Origin: Levilactobacillus angrenensis
GTDB lineage: Bacteria; Bacillota; Bacilli; Lactobacillales; Lactobacillaceae
Direction: 5' to 3'
Length of the DNA stretch: 64,000 nt
NCBI RefSeq assembly: GCF_003946085.1
Contig: NZ_RHOB01000002.1
Coordinates: 124,001-188,000 of the forward strand
In this document: piece by piece, positions 51,393-62,887 of the stretch
How the letters are laid out: each line of letters opens with the position of its first letter
Numbering within the stretch: the first letter of the stretch is position 1
Translations under genes and position numbers: made by a program
Notes under the pieces: generated by a model
What the model saw: the letters and a program-made list of their open reading frames with translations, nothing else
Told to the model about the DNA's origin: nothing
Databases searched by the model: none

Positions 51393-52676
51393 CTAATTAC
51401 CACTTAATGTACTATCAATTTGCTTAGATGCAGACTTCATCACACTCGTAGTATTGTTCCCAGCTAAAACTTTTTCAATAGATGGGTTAATCACGTTAGT
51501 CGTGATGTTACTCATGTTCTTGTTACCTGGGTAGTATGGCTTAGCATACCCAATTTGCTTGTACATCGTAGAAACAAGCTTATCATCCTTGATATCCTTG
51601 TTAGCTGCGACAGACTTCAGGTATGGCGCACACTTGTTTTCAAGGCTCCACTTCTTACCAATCTTAGTCGTGTTCCAGTACTTGACGAATGAGTAAATAG
51701 CTTTAGTCTTGTCATCATTAGTGCTGGTTGGAATACCAAATCCAACACCATCCAAGATAGCCTTTTGGTCTCCTTGCTTAGCTTGAACTAAAGTATTGAT
51801 ACCATAATCAATCTTGTTCTTCTTCAAGCCAGAGTTTAACCAAGGACCGTTGATGTAAATCCCAAGAGAACCGGCAAGCATCAAGTTATCAGCTTCGGCA
51901 CCAGAGATGTTCTTAGGACCAACACCATCTTTGTTGATTAATTGTTGCAGGTAATCAAAACTCTTCTTAGTGGCTGCAGAGTTCAAAGCTGACTTCTTTT
52001 CGCTACTGTTCATTAGCTTAGCGCCGTTATCTTGTAACAAGTTGTACATGATAGCGCTACCATCCTTAGGCATTGCAAACCCTTGGGTATTGTTCCCTAA
52101 CTTAGAAATCTTCTTAGCATCAGTTGCTAATTCGGCCCAAGTCTTAGGTGGGTTATTAGGATTCAAACCGGCCTTCTTAAAGAGTTTCTTGTTCCAGTAG
52201 AGATACATACCTTGCACTTGCATAGGAACGAAGTAAGTCTTCCCATTAATGACACCTAAGTTACGCGCTGTAGTCTGGAAGTTCGACTTGTTAACACCAC
52301 TTTGGTTGTAAAAGTCACCCATTTCCTTCATCGTTCCGTTAGAAACGTATGAAGCCATGTCACCATAGTTCATAGCGACAAAGTCAGGTGCTTTTCTAGC
52401 TGTGATGGCCGTTGGCAACTTCTGGTTGAAGTTGTCCCAAGTCATAATATCCATCTTGACCTTTACGTGATCCTTATTAGTCTTGTTGTAGTCCTTAACA
52501 ATTTGTTTTAAGACATCACCATCGGTTGACGTGAAACCGTTCCAGAACGTAATAGTTGTCGTCTTACCTGAAGAACTACTGCTTGACTTACTGTTGCTCC
52601 CACACGCTGCCAAACTAAGTCCAGCTGCAGCAATCGCAGCAACGACACCAAGCTTTTTAATTAAGCCATGCTTCAT
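51393..52676 (-). CDS. araN: Arabino-oligosaccharide ABC transporter binding lipoprotein
   Basis: Extracellular solute-binding protein (family 1), 427 residues. The signal ends in lipobox SLAACGSNSK with lipidated Cys25 followed by a serine-rich linker; TTTITFWNGFTSTDGDVLKQ is the typical N-lobe. It is first in the operon araN-araP-araQ-DUF624-GH51, behind a leader of about 450 bases with a promoter, cre and AraR-like site. Substrate assignment is contextual. Confidence 0.9.
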   Translation of the reverse strand: MKHGLIKKLGVVAAIAAAGLSLAACGSNSKSSSSSSGKTTTITFWNGFTSTDGDVLKQIVKDYNKTNKDHVKVKMDIMTWDNFNQKLPTAITARKAPDFVAMNYGDMASYVSNGTMKEMGDFYNQSGVNKSNFQTTARNLGVINGKTYFVPMQVQGMYLYWNKKLFKKAGLNPNNPPKTWAELATDAKKISKLGNNTQGFAMPKDGSAIMYNLLQDNGAKLMNSSEKKSALNSAATKKSFDYLQQLINKDGVGPKNISGAEADNLMLAGSLGIYINGPWLNSGLKKNKIDYGINTLVQAKQGDQKAILDGVGFGIPTSTNDDKTKAIYSFVKYWNTTKIGKKWSLENKCAPYLKSVAANKDIKDDKLVSTMYKQIGYAKPYYPGNKNMSNITTNVINPSIEKVLAGNNTTSVMKSASKQIDSTLSGN

Positions 52677-52720
52677 GATTTACACCTCTATGATTAGTAG
52701 TTAATTCCAATACCTTGCTT

Positions 52721-52839
52721 AATGATAGTGGTTTCGCTCTCGAATCCGAGTATCTGCTAACCCCTAAATGATATGAGATGCTCCAATTCTTCATATGTAC
52801 TTAGAATAATGACTGTACTTTACGCAATGCCACTATCAT
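52721..52839 (-). promoter_or_regulatory. Structured 5' leader element of the importer operon
   Basis: Outer helix ATGATAGTGG (52722-52731) with CCACTATCAT (52830-52839), ten perfect pairs, encloses ATATGA/TCATAT (52771-52776 with 52791-52796) and CTCG/CGAG (52739-52742 with 52747-52750), giving a junction-like fold. It lies in the mRNA leader 45 bases before the binding-protein start. No known riboswitch motif is recognised, and no terminator or masked ribosome site is evident. The rest of the spacer to 53128 holds no gene; GACATG/CATGTC near 52940-52957 forms another small hairpin. Confidence 0.5.
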
Positions 52840-53128
52840 ATTAGAACTTTTGAACTGTCATATCCGATTGAAGGACCCCCTTTCATCTATACAGCCATTG
52901 AACACTAGTTAACTCATTGAGAATAAAATCACAAGACATGACACTCATCATGTCTATCTTTCAGACGTCTGCGCATTAACGTGCGATAGATTAACTGTAA
53001 CTATTCTCACTAGTCTGCTCAATGAACAAACGATTCAGCAATAAGTTAGGCCCAGCAACTCCTGAGTTCAGAACAACTAGGGACACTTTCATATCTCTAA
53101 TTATCTATCTAACTCCCTTGCCTTATCC

Positions 53129-53163
53129 ACGTACAAATTTAGCATAAATTGTAAGCGATTACA
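53129..53163 (-). promoter_or_regulatory. Importer operon control region: cre and AraR-like half site
   Basis: TGTAAGCGATTACA (53150-53163) is a perfect match to the CcpA cre consensus. ACGTACAAAT (53129-53138) is a half of the AraR box. A minus-strand promoter TTGTAA-N17-TAAATT overlaps both. This places the operon under catabolite repression and arabinose induction. Confidence 0.75.
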
Positions 53164-53469
53164 ATAGTTATACGGAACAATTTTGATTTTTTCCTTCTTT
53201 TTCTTTAATTTATCACCTGAATATTACGCAATTTTCTCCCTCAACGAAAAGACATACCATTTACTGTCCATAGCTAAGAGCAGAGCTGGTTCTCGTATAA
53301 TCCCTTTTTCACCGCAAAATATCCTCTAATTTATTTGTGTCAACTGTTATTTAGATTTAGTTCATTAACGATTACCGCTAATTCGGTATTGGCTCCTTAG
53401 ATCCCAACTAATGAGCTGATTATCCAGACTAGCTAATCAAGTTCATGTTAATTTAAATACTGCCGTCGC

Positions 53470-53541
53470 TTGATTGAAAGCGCTTAATACTGTAATATTT
53501 ATTCAGATATATTATTCATCCGAATAATGTTATCCGAATAA
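53470..53541 (+). promoter_or_regulatory. Promoter and operators of the second GH51 gene
   Basis: TTGATT (53470-53475), 17 bases, TAATAT (53493-53498), with a cre-like TGAAAGCGCTTAAT between them (53475-53488). Downstream are TTATTC-ATC-CGAATAA (53512-53527) and TTATCCGAATAA (53530-53541), related to the palindrome before araBDA. The spacer 53164-53469 has no gene. Confidence 0.65.
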
Positions 53542-53602
53542 AAATTATTTTAACATAACGTACTGGTACTTTCACTACGCCCTTATTCATGGAGGTAATA
53601 AT

Positions 53603-55060
53603 TTGTCTTACATTGCAATTAATTCGCAAAGAGAAAACGGTAAAATTAGTAAATATATTTATGGCCAATTCTCTGAGCATCTCGGTCATGGTATCTACGA
53701 TGGACTCTGGGTTGGTCCAGAATCAGATATTCCTAATACAAATGGCATCCGTAATGACGTGGTCAATGCGTTGAAGGCTATTAAGGTTCCCGTTCTTCGC
53801 TGGCCAGGTGGCTGCTTCGCTGACACTTATCACTGGACGGATGGTATCGGTCCAACAAATACTCGAAAAAGAATTGTAAATACCAGTTGGGGAAGTGTTG
53901 TTGAAAATAATCATTTCGGGACTCACGAATACTTTGAACTACTAAAGCAACTCGGCGCTGATGCTTACATTAATGGCAATCTTGGCAGTGGAACTGTTCA
54001 AGAGATGTCAGAGTGGGTTGAATACATGACCTTCGACGGTACTTCCCCTATGGCTGATTTGCGTGCTACCAATGGGCATCAGGAACCTTGGAAAGTTAAA
54101 TTCTTTGGGATAGGTAATGAAAGCTGGGGTGGCGGCGGTAATATGCGTCCAGAATACTACGCTGATCTTTACCGCCAGTATCAGACATTTATTAATTCCT
54201 ACGACGCTGACACGCCTATCTATAAAATTGCTTCTGGCCCTAACGTTGATGATTATCATTGGATGGATGTCTTAATGAAGAATGCCGCACCATATATGGA
54301 CGGTATCAGCCTGCACCACTACGCACTGGCTTCCGCTTGGGAAGACAAACGGCCTGCACTGAACTTCCCCGAAAACGAGTGGTTCTCACTTATTAAGAGT
54401 GCGCAAAAGATGGATGAGCTTATCACTAAGCACAGTACCATCATGGATAAATATGATCCTCAAAAACGCATTGGCTTAATCGTTGACGAATGGGGATCTT
54501 GGCTACGCGCCGAAGAGAATACAAACCCTGCCTTTCTTTATCAGCAAAACACGATTCGTGATGCAATGATTGCAGCAATCACGTTACACATTTTCCAAAA
54601 GCATGCTGACCGTGTACAAATGGCCAATATTGCCCAAATGGTAAACGTCCTACAAGCCATGTTACTCACGGATGGCACTAAATTAGTTAAAACACCAACC
54701 TACTATGTATTCAAAATGTTTACTAAACATCAAGATGCTATTGCCATGAACACTTTTGACGAGCTCTCAGATACAACAAGCGCTTCAGTATCTAAAAATG
54801 CTGAAGGCGGCTACTTCATTTCGCTTTGTAATTTTGGGTTAAGCGCTTCTGATGACGTTACTGTGGACGTTGATACTGTCATTAAATCTGTAAATGGGAG
54901 CATGCTTCGTGGATCACGAATGGATGAACACAATGACTTCGAACATCCAAACGAGGTCAAATTAGTAGATTTTTCCGCGGTCAGCTTCCGCTCACATCAA
55001 TTGAAAGCCCAGATTCCACCAATGAGCGTCGTTACTCTACAAGTGAATACGAATAAGTGA
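53603..55060 (+). CDS. Alpha-L-arabinofuranosidase, GH51 (second)
   Basis: 485 residues, cytoplasmic. GQFSEHLGHGIYDGLWVG near the N-terminus, RWPGGCFADTYHW substrate loop, acid/base Glu173 in GIGNESWGGGGN and nucleophile Glu296 in LIVDEWGSW. It differs from the other two GH51 copies at the WxWG regions and is closer to the typical AbfA group, so it may prefer a different linkage (for example 1,5-arabino-oligosaccharides). TTG start at 53603-53605 behind GGAGGT. Followed by a terminator and a regulator gene. Confidence 0.95.
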   Translation: MSYIAINSQRENGKISKYIYGQFSEHLGHGIYDGLWVGPESDIPNTNGIRNDVVNALKAIKVPVLRWPGGCFADTYHWTDGIGPTNTRKRIVNTSWGSVVENNHFGTHEYFELLKQLGADAYINGNLGSGTVQEMSEWVEYMTFDGTSPMADLRATNGHQEPWKVKFFGIGNESWGGGGNMRPEYYADLYRQYQTFINSYDADTPIYKIASGPNVDDYHWMDVLMKNAAPYMDGISLHHYALASAWEDKRPALNFPENEWFSLIKSAQKMDELITKHSTIMDKYDPQKRIGLIVDEWGSWLRAEENTNPAFLYQQNTIRDAMIAAITLHIFQKHADRVQMANIAQMVNVLQAMLLTDGTKLVKTPTYYVFKMFTKHQDAIAMNTFDELSDTTSASVSKNAEGGYFISLCNFGLSASDDVTVDVDTVIKSVNGSMLRGSRMDEHNDFEHPNEVKLVDFSAVSFRSHQLKAQIPPMSVVTLQVNTNK

Positions 55061-55083
55061 TCTACTACATCGCAAGAATAGAA

Positions 55084-55133
55084 AAAGGTCCTTGCAAAAT
55101 TTGTCATTCCGACTAGTTTTGCAAGAACCTTTT
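55084..55133 (+). terminator. Terminator of the second GH51 gene
   Basis: AAAGGTCCTTGCAAAA pairs with TTTTGCAAGAACCTTT; the hairpin ends in TTTTGCG. Symmetric A and T tails. Confidence 0.8.
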
Positions 55134-55196
55134 GCGTTAATATTTAATTGTATTTAAAAATAAATGGCGCATCACACCGAGAGGAACAAATATAGC

Positions 55197-56078
55197 ATGG
55201 AAATTAATAAGCTACTCAGCATCTTTCCAAATGCTGATTTAAAAGACACACCTATATCTAATGAAAACTATTTGAGTATTCCAATCGACTCAAAGTGGCT
55301 AACCCTTTCTCGAAAGAATCTTTCTTCGCGAGAAACTGCACTCTTAAATCTCATAATTGCCGATACGCCTCTACAAAATACTAATTCTGCGAATAGCCAT
55401 ACCTGGTTTAGACGCCTGTTTTTGGGTGAGAAACACTTCCAAGAACCAGTAAAGGGACAACGAGTTCGAATCATTCAAATCAACTTAGTTAGTCATGATA
55501 ACTCAATCCCTGTGAACAATTGGTTGCATGCATTCAAGACTATGTTTAAGCAACCCTTTCTTGATACATTTTTGGTTAACAACCATGAAGCTATTGTTGT
55601 TGAGACCTTGAAAGATAAAATGTATGATAATGAGAATTTCTTAGGTATTAGCCAAGCCTTGGATAGTGACTTTTACTGTACATCCAAGCTATATATCGGT
55701 CAATACTGGCCAAATGATGATACCATTGAGCAGTTATTTTCAAATGAACGAAAACTATTTAAGTTTCAATTACAACAGAACACCAGTGAACGTATTTTTT
55801 CCATTTCGAATAGCATTTTGAAATATTATTTTGAAAAGCAATTGAGTCAAGATCCGCTTATTCTAAAAAGTAATTCGGAACTTTTCAATATGCCTGATGC
55901 TAAAAAAACTGTTACAATTCTCTATCAAAATGGCGGAAACATCAGTATTACCGCTAAAAAGATGTTCTTGCACCGAAACACACTTCAATATCGCATTAAG
56001 AAATTCCAAGAGACTACTGGTTTTAATCTAAGAAATATGGATGATCTACTCTTTTGTTATCTTCTTACTTTTCAATAA
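55197..56078 (+). CDS. PucR/CdaR-like transcriptional regulator
   Basis: 293 residues. The C-terminal 70 residues form the PucR-type HTH: TVTILYQNGGNISITAKKMF, HRNTLQYRIKKFQETTGF. The N-terminal 200 residues have no domain that I recognise and could be an effector or GGDEF-like sensory region. Start ATG 55197 behind GAGAGGAAC. Location between the GH51 and the ATPase genes suggests control of arabinan use; the TTATCCGAATAA motifs upstream of the GH51 gene are a possible target. Sense of regulation unknown. Confidence 0.8.
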   Translation: MEINKLLSIFPNADLKDTPISNENYLSIPIDSKWLTLSRKNLSSRETALLNLIIADTPLQNTNSANSHTWFRRLFLGEKHFQEPVKGQRVRIIQINLVSHDNSIPVNNWLHAFKTMFKQPFLDTFLVNNHEAIVVETLKDKMYDNENFLGISQALDSDFYCTSKLYIGQYWPNDDTIEQLFSNERKLFKFQLQQNTSERIFSISNSILKYYFEKQLSQDPLILKSNSELFNMPDAKKTVTILYQNGGNISITAKKMFLHRNTLQYRIKKFQETTGFNLRNMDDLLFCYLLTFQ

Positions 56079-56080
56079 CT

Positions 56081-56113
56081 AAAAATAGGACCCGCTAAGG
56101 AGTCCTATTTTTT
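56081..56113. terminator. Bidirectional terminator between regulator and ATPase genes
   Basis: AAAAATAGGAC and GTCCTATTTTTT pair around CCGCTAAGGA. Both strands end in a U-run, serving the two convergent genes. Confidence 0.85.
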
Positions 56114-56128
56114 AGTTGATCGCATTAT

Positions 56129-57244
56129 TTATTTCATATAATCTACAGAGACCTCGGTTTCAGGATCAAAGTAATGTGCCTTGTTCAAATCAAAGCCCAT
56201 CTTAACGGTAGAGCCTGGCTTTTCAAAGTCACGTGCATTTACTTTAGAAACAAATTCAGTGTTCCCAACCTTACTATAAAGTTGAGACTCAGCACCCAGT
56301 AATTCAGAAACAATAATTTCAGCATCAACTTCATTTTCAGGGAACGCCTCTAAGAATGCATTTTCCGTATGAATATCTTCCGGACGAACACCTAAGATTA
56401 ACTTCTTACCATTGTAACCGTGCTTAACTAAATTCTTCAGACGACCTTCCGGTACACGAAGATGTAATTCATTCTTTTCGTCAGTCACGATGCCATCATG
56501 CAACGTAACATTAAAGAAGTTCATAGCCGGAGCACCAATAAACCCAGCAACAAAGGCATTTACAGGCTTATCATATACTTCGGATGGTGTGCCAACTTGT
56601 TGCACTTTCCCGTCACGCATAACAACAATCCGATCAGCCATAGTCATGGCTTCTGTTTGATCATGAGTAACATAAATCGTTGTTGTCCCAAGATCCTGAT
56701 GCAACTTAGCAATTTGTGCCCGCATTGAAATCCGTAACTTTGCATCCAAGTTTGACAAAGGTTCGTCCATCAAAAATACAGGTGCATCACGAACGATAGC
56801 CCGGCCTAACGCAACCCGTTGCCGTTGACCACCAGAAAGTGCGGCTGGCTTGCGGTCCAAGTACTCTGTTAAACCTAAAATATCTGCAGCATGTTTAACT
56901 CGCTTATCAATATCTTCCTTTGATTTCTTTTGGATCTTTAACCCAAAGGCCATATTTCCATACACAGTCATATGCGGGTACAAAGCATAGTTCTGGAAGA
57001 CCATGGCAATGTCACGGTCTTTTGGTGCCAAATTATTAGCAACTTTGCCATTAATTACCAGCTTGCCCTTAGTAATATCTTCCAATCCAGCAATCATTCG
57101 TAAAGTCGTTGACTTCCCACAACCAGATGGCCCAACGAAAACCATAAATTCTTTATCTTTAACATCTAGATTAAAATCAGTAACAGAATAATTTTCTGCC
57201 CCATCATATTGCTTATAGATATGCTCTAGGTTGACTTCTGCCAT
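56129..57244 (-). CDS. msmK: Sugar ABC transporter ATPase (MsmK/UgpC type)
   Basis: Cytoplasmic ATPase, 371 residues. Walker [13 protein letters not shown] signature [14 protein letters not shown], Walker [13 protein letters not shown] and a C-terminal TOBE domain typical of multi-sugar ATPases that serve several importers. The AraN/P/Q-type operon has no ATPase of its own, so this gene is its likely energiser. ATG 57242-57244 with AAAGGA 12 bases upstream. A cre site lies in its promoter. Confidence 0.93.
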   Translation of the reverse strand: MAEVNLEHIYKQYDGAENYSVTDFNLDVKDKEFMVFVGPSGCGKSTTLRMIAGLEDITKGKLVINGKVANNLAPKDRDIAMVFQNYALYPHMTVYGNMAFGLKIQKKSKEDIDKRVKHAADILGLTEYLDRKPAALSGGQRQRVALGRAIVRDAPVFLMDEPLSNLDAKLRISMRAQIAKLHQDLGTTTIYVTHDQTEAMTMADRIVVMRDGKVQQVGTPSEVYDKPVNAFVAGFIGAPAMNFFNVTLHDGIVTDEKNELHLRVPEGRLKNLVKHGYNGKKLILGVRPEDIHTENAFLEAFPENEVDAEIIVSELLGAESQLYSKVGNTEFVSKVNARDFEKPGSTVKMGFDLNKAHYFDPETEVSVDYMK

Positions 57245-57279
57245 TATGTATAACATTCCTTTCAAGTTTATCTGTATTT

Positions 57280-57302
57280 AGTATATTGTGAAAGCGCATT
57301 CA
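57280..57302 (-). promoter_or_regulatory. msmK promoter with cre site
   Basis: TGAAAGCGCATTCA (57289-57302) matches the cre consensus with one mismatch, just upstream of the minus-strand -10 box TATACT (57280-57285). CcpA binding here would repress msmK. The spacer 57303-57500 shows nothing else. Confidence 0.6.
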
Positions 57303-57501
57303 TTTAAAGCAAATAGTGACCAAAAACCCGCTTTAACTTTGTCAAACATGAACAAAAATATTGATAAATTATGTTTTCTTGATATTTGTTAGGACACGTT
57401 GCAATAGCTCTTCTATCTCCCGCGGGTTCTGTATTACACCTCCTTCTAGCACATATTTATATTATATTTACCCTTGCCATACGATCCAGATGCTTAAAGG
57501 G

Positions 57502-57546
57502 TTGACAGCGTTTTCATACGGTTGTATATTTCAATTGTACGTATTT
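57502..57546 (+). promoter_or_regulatory. GH43-GH51 operon promoter with cre and AraR-like box
   Basis: TTGACA (57502-57507), 17 bases, TATATT (57525-57530). TGACAGCGTTTTCA (57503-57516) fits the cre consensus TGWNANCGNTNWCA perfectly and overlaps -35. AATTGTACGTATTT (57533-57546) resembles the AraR box just after -10. Together they predict repression by both proteins. Confidence 0.78.
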
Positions 57547-57612
57547 ATCAGCATTTATTAGAAGTATTTACCTTAAAGTACTTACAAATATTAAAAAGGA
57601 GAGCTCTATCCT

Positions 57613-60122
<2,510 letters not shown>

Positions 60123-60149
60123 GCTACCTCACAAATAATAACAGCACTA

Positions 60150-60205
60150 ATAATAGGGCCCCAACATCCCACCGCATGACGCGGTTAGACGTTGAGGCCC
60201 TATTG
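60150..60205 (+). terminator. Hairpin between GH51 and recQ (convergent ends)
   Basis: AATAGGGCCCCAAC and GTTGAGGCCCTATT pair around a long loop. The U-runs on both sides are weak, so it is either a bidirectional terminator or a stability element. Confidence 0.6.
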
Positions 60206-60227
60206 TCATACACTTTTAAATTTCTCC

Positions 60228-62024
60228 CTAACTAGCCGACTCCCCCTGCTTCTTCTGCGCCACATACTTGCGGATAATTGCCATAAAGTCTTCGCCATAC
60301 TTATCCAACTTACTCTGGCCGACGCCCTTGACGTCCAGGAAGGATTGGTTATCGACGGGCAGGGCTTCGCAAATGGCGTGGAGGGTCTTGTCTGAGAAAA
60401 TCACGAACGGTGGCTTGCCAATGGCTTCTGCCAATTCCCGCCGCAGGGCGCGCAATTCTGCGAACAGTTCGTCGTCTTCTGGCGCCAGCCGTTTGACCTG
60501 CCGGGCCATTTTCCGAAAGACTTGTGTCTCGCCCTTCAACACGGCGCCGCCCGCAACGGTGACCTTGAGCGTCGGGTATTGCCCGCCGACACTGGCGAGA
60601 TAGCCCGCGGCCGTCAAAAAGTCGATCAGCTCGCCGACCGCCTTTTGCCGCTGACCGCGCATGATGCCATAGGTCGCCACCTCATCTAAATGTTGCTCCA
60701 GGACCCGCTGATTGTACGCGCCCGTCAACACCTGGGCGACCACCGCTTTGCCGTAGCGTGACCGCAAGCGAATCACACAGGACAGAATCTTCTGGGCGTC
60801 CGTGGTAACGTCTTGCGCTTCCCGGTCATCCAAACAATTGCTGCAGCGGCCACACGGCGCCGACTCCTCACCAAAATAATGCAGGATGAACTGCTGTAGG
60901 CAGCCTTGCGTGTTGGCATAGCGGTTCATCACCTGCAACTTCTTATAGGCCCGCTGGCGGTGTTCCTCATCCATTTCCGATTGATCGATAAAGAACCGCT
61001 GAATTTGCAAGTCAGACGCTCGGTAAAGTAAAATCGCCTCACTAGGCAGGCCGTCTCGTCCCGCCCGACCGGCTTCTTGGTAGTAAGCTTCAAGTGTCCC
61101 GGGCACCTGTGCGTGAATCACGAAGCGCACGTTACTCTTGTCGATACCCATGCCAAATGCATTGGTAGCCACCATGACCTGCACCCGGTCATACAGGAAG
61201 TCCTCTTGATTTTGCCGCCGAACTTCCTCGGCCAAGCCTGCGTGGTATGGCGCCACGTCGACGTGATGTCGCTGCAGTAATTTGGTGACCCGGTCGACCT
61301 CCTTGCGCGTGCTGGCGTAAATGATGCCGGCCTCACCCGCATTGACCCTCAGATAGTCTAAAATGTAGCGGTCGGTGTCTTGGTCCTTGACCACCGTTAA
61401 GTTCAAATTGTCCCGGGCAAAACCGGTGTTGACCTCGTTGGCCGCATCGATATTCAGTTGTTGACGAATATCAGTTGCCACTTGCGCTGTTGCTGTGGCC
61501 GTCAATGCCAGTACTTGCGGGTGAGTCGGCAGTTGTTCGATGGCCGTACTCAACGCCAAATAACTCGGCCGGAAGTCGTGGCCCCACTGCGAAATACAGT
61601 GGGCCTCATCGACCGCCAGTAAGTCGATGGGCAACCGGGCCAGGGACTGGATAAAGGCGGCCGAATCCAACCGTTCTGGGGCAATATAGAGTAATTTATA
61701 CTCACCGTTGTGCAGGGCGGCTAGCCGTTCTTGAATGTCCGGCCACTCCAATGAGCTGTTGATGAACGTTGCGGGAATGCCGCTATCATTTAACGCATCG
61801 ACCTGATCCTTCATTAACGAGATCAGCGGCGACACGACCACCGTGATGCCGTCAAAGAGCATCGCCGGAATTTGGTAACACAGGGACTTCCCGCCCCCAG
61901 TCGGCATGATGGCTAGGCTGTTGTCCCCCGCCAAGACGTGTTCGATGACCGCCTGTTGGCCCGGTCGAAATTCATCGTAGCCAAAGACTTGTTTTAAAAC
62001 TTGTTGCGCTGCCGTCAGATCCAT
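60228..62024 (-). CDS. recQ: ATP-dependent DNA helicase RecQ
   Basis: 3'-5' DNA helicase for recombination and fork repair, 598 residues. Walker A PTGGGKSLCYQ at residues 41-51, DEAH box in AVDEAHCISQWGHDFRP, helicase motif VI (QEAGRAGRDG), zinc cluster with cysteines near residue 385-400 and a C-terminal HRDC-like domain. Complete, normal length. Transcribed alone. Confidence 0.95.
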   Translation of the reverse strand: MDLTAAQQVLKQVFGYDEFRPGQQAVIEHVLAGDNSLAIMPTGGGKSLCYQIPAMLFDGITVVVSPLISLMKDQVDALNDSGIPATFINSSLEWPDIQERLAALHNGEYKLLYIAPERLDSAAFIQSLARLPIDLLAVDEAHCISQWGHDFRPSYLALSTAIEQLPTHPQVLALTATATAQVATDIRQQLNIDAANEVNTGFARDNLNLTVVKDQDTDRYILDYLRVNAGEAGIIYASTRKEVDRVTKLLQRHHVDVAPYHAGLAEEVRRQNQEDFLYDRVQVMVATNAFGMGIDKSNVRFVIHAQVPGTLEAYYQEAGRAGRDGLPSEAILLYRASDLQIQRFFIDQSEMDEEHRQRAYKKLQVMNRYANTQGCLQQFILHYFGEESAPCGRCSNCLDDREAQDVTTDAQKILSCVIRLRSRYGKAVVAQVLTGAYNQRVLEQHLDEVATYGIMRGQRQKAVGELIDFLTAAGYLASVGGQYPTLKVTVAGGAVLKGETQVFRKMARQVKRLAPEDDELFAELRALRRELAEAIGKPPFVIFSDKTLHAICEALPVDNQSFLDVKGVGQSKLDKYGEDFMAIIRKYVAQKKQGESAS

Positions 62025-62388
62025 CGAGTCGCTCCTTAATCCATTTTTTCACTAACTTTTTCTGTTCGTCTAATCGTCAAGTGATGTCGCCACCCAGACT
62101 GCTAAATTGTTGGCTGAGCTGACTGCGAGACGGCGATAATGCCCAATCGGTACCGACGAAATTCGCGATATTTTCGCGGTTTTGGCAGCTCTCGGAAAAA
62201 ATTTTTAAACTTTTTTCGGAGGGCGCCGTCAATCGTCAATAAGTCTATTCTACTGGCATTCGGTTTCGGTTACAACCGAACAGAGTGATAATTAATTTTC
62301 ACAATCTCGCCTAAAGATAGTTGACAGGTACGATAAATTCGACTATAGTAAATTCCATCGTACACAACTTAATTGGAGGCATGACATT
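62025..62388. other. Divergent promoter region recQ / ohrR-type gene
   Basis: The ohrR-side promoter is TTGACA (62321-62326), 17 bases, TATAGT (62344-62349), a strong match. A palindrome TTCGGTTACAACCGAA lies at 62265-62280. A possible recQ promoter on the minus strand is TTGACG with TTTAAA 17 bases on, around 62195-62235. No gene is present. Confidence 0.65.
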
Positions 62389-62829
62389 TTGACAGAAGAC
62401 GACTTAACCTTGGCAAATCAACTGTGCTTCTCGACTTACCATGCCAGCCGATTGCTGATTAAACTTTATCAACAGGCCCTTCAGCCCTTTGCGCTCACGT
62501 ATCCGCAGTACCTCGTTTTGCTGGTTCTGTGGGAAAATGACCGTTTACCGCTCCATGAGCTGGGTGACCGCTTGGATTTCGGCAGCAATACCCTGACCCC
62601 CTTGCTCAAACGCATGGAGTTAAACGGGTGGCTGGACCGTGAACCCTTAGTCAGCGACCGACGTCAACTGATCATCACGTTGACCCCCATGGCGTTGCGC
62701 ACCAAGCCTCAGATTTTTGCGGCCGTGCGGGAACTAGTGGCTCACCAGTCATTTGATCAAGTTCAGTACCGTGCCGCATTACAACTGAACCAACAACTTA
62801 TCGAGAAGCTCCAACGACTGTTACCGTAA
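62389..62829 (+). CDS. ohrR: OhrR-type MarR family peroxide sensor
   Basis: 146 residues. ANQLCFSTYHASRLLIKLYQ carries the reactive Cys13 and the two tyrosines that in Bacillus OhrR stabilise the reduced cysteine; TYPQYLVLLVLWENDRLPLH and TLTPLLKRMELNGWLDRE are the OhrR HTH. Organic hydroperoxides would oxidise Cys13 and release DNA. TTG start at 62389 after GGAGGC. No ohr gene is present; the next gene is a flavin disulfide reductase 58 bases on, a likely target. Confidence 0.9.
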   Translation: MTEDDLTLANQLCFSTYHASRLLIKLYQQALQPFALTYPQYLVLLVLWENDRLPLHELGDRLDFGSNTLTPLLKRMELNGWLDREPLVSDRRQLIITLTPMALRTKPQIFAAVRELVAHQSFDQVQYRAALQLNQQLIEKLQRLLP

Positions 62830-62887
62830 TTTTCAGTCGTTCCAATCAATCGTCCACGACTTATTTAGAAAGAGGTATTTCACGTTA

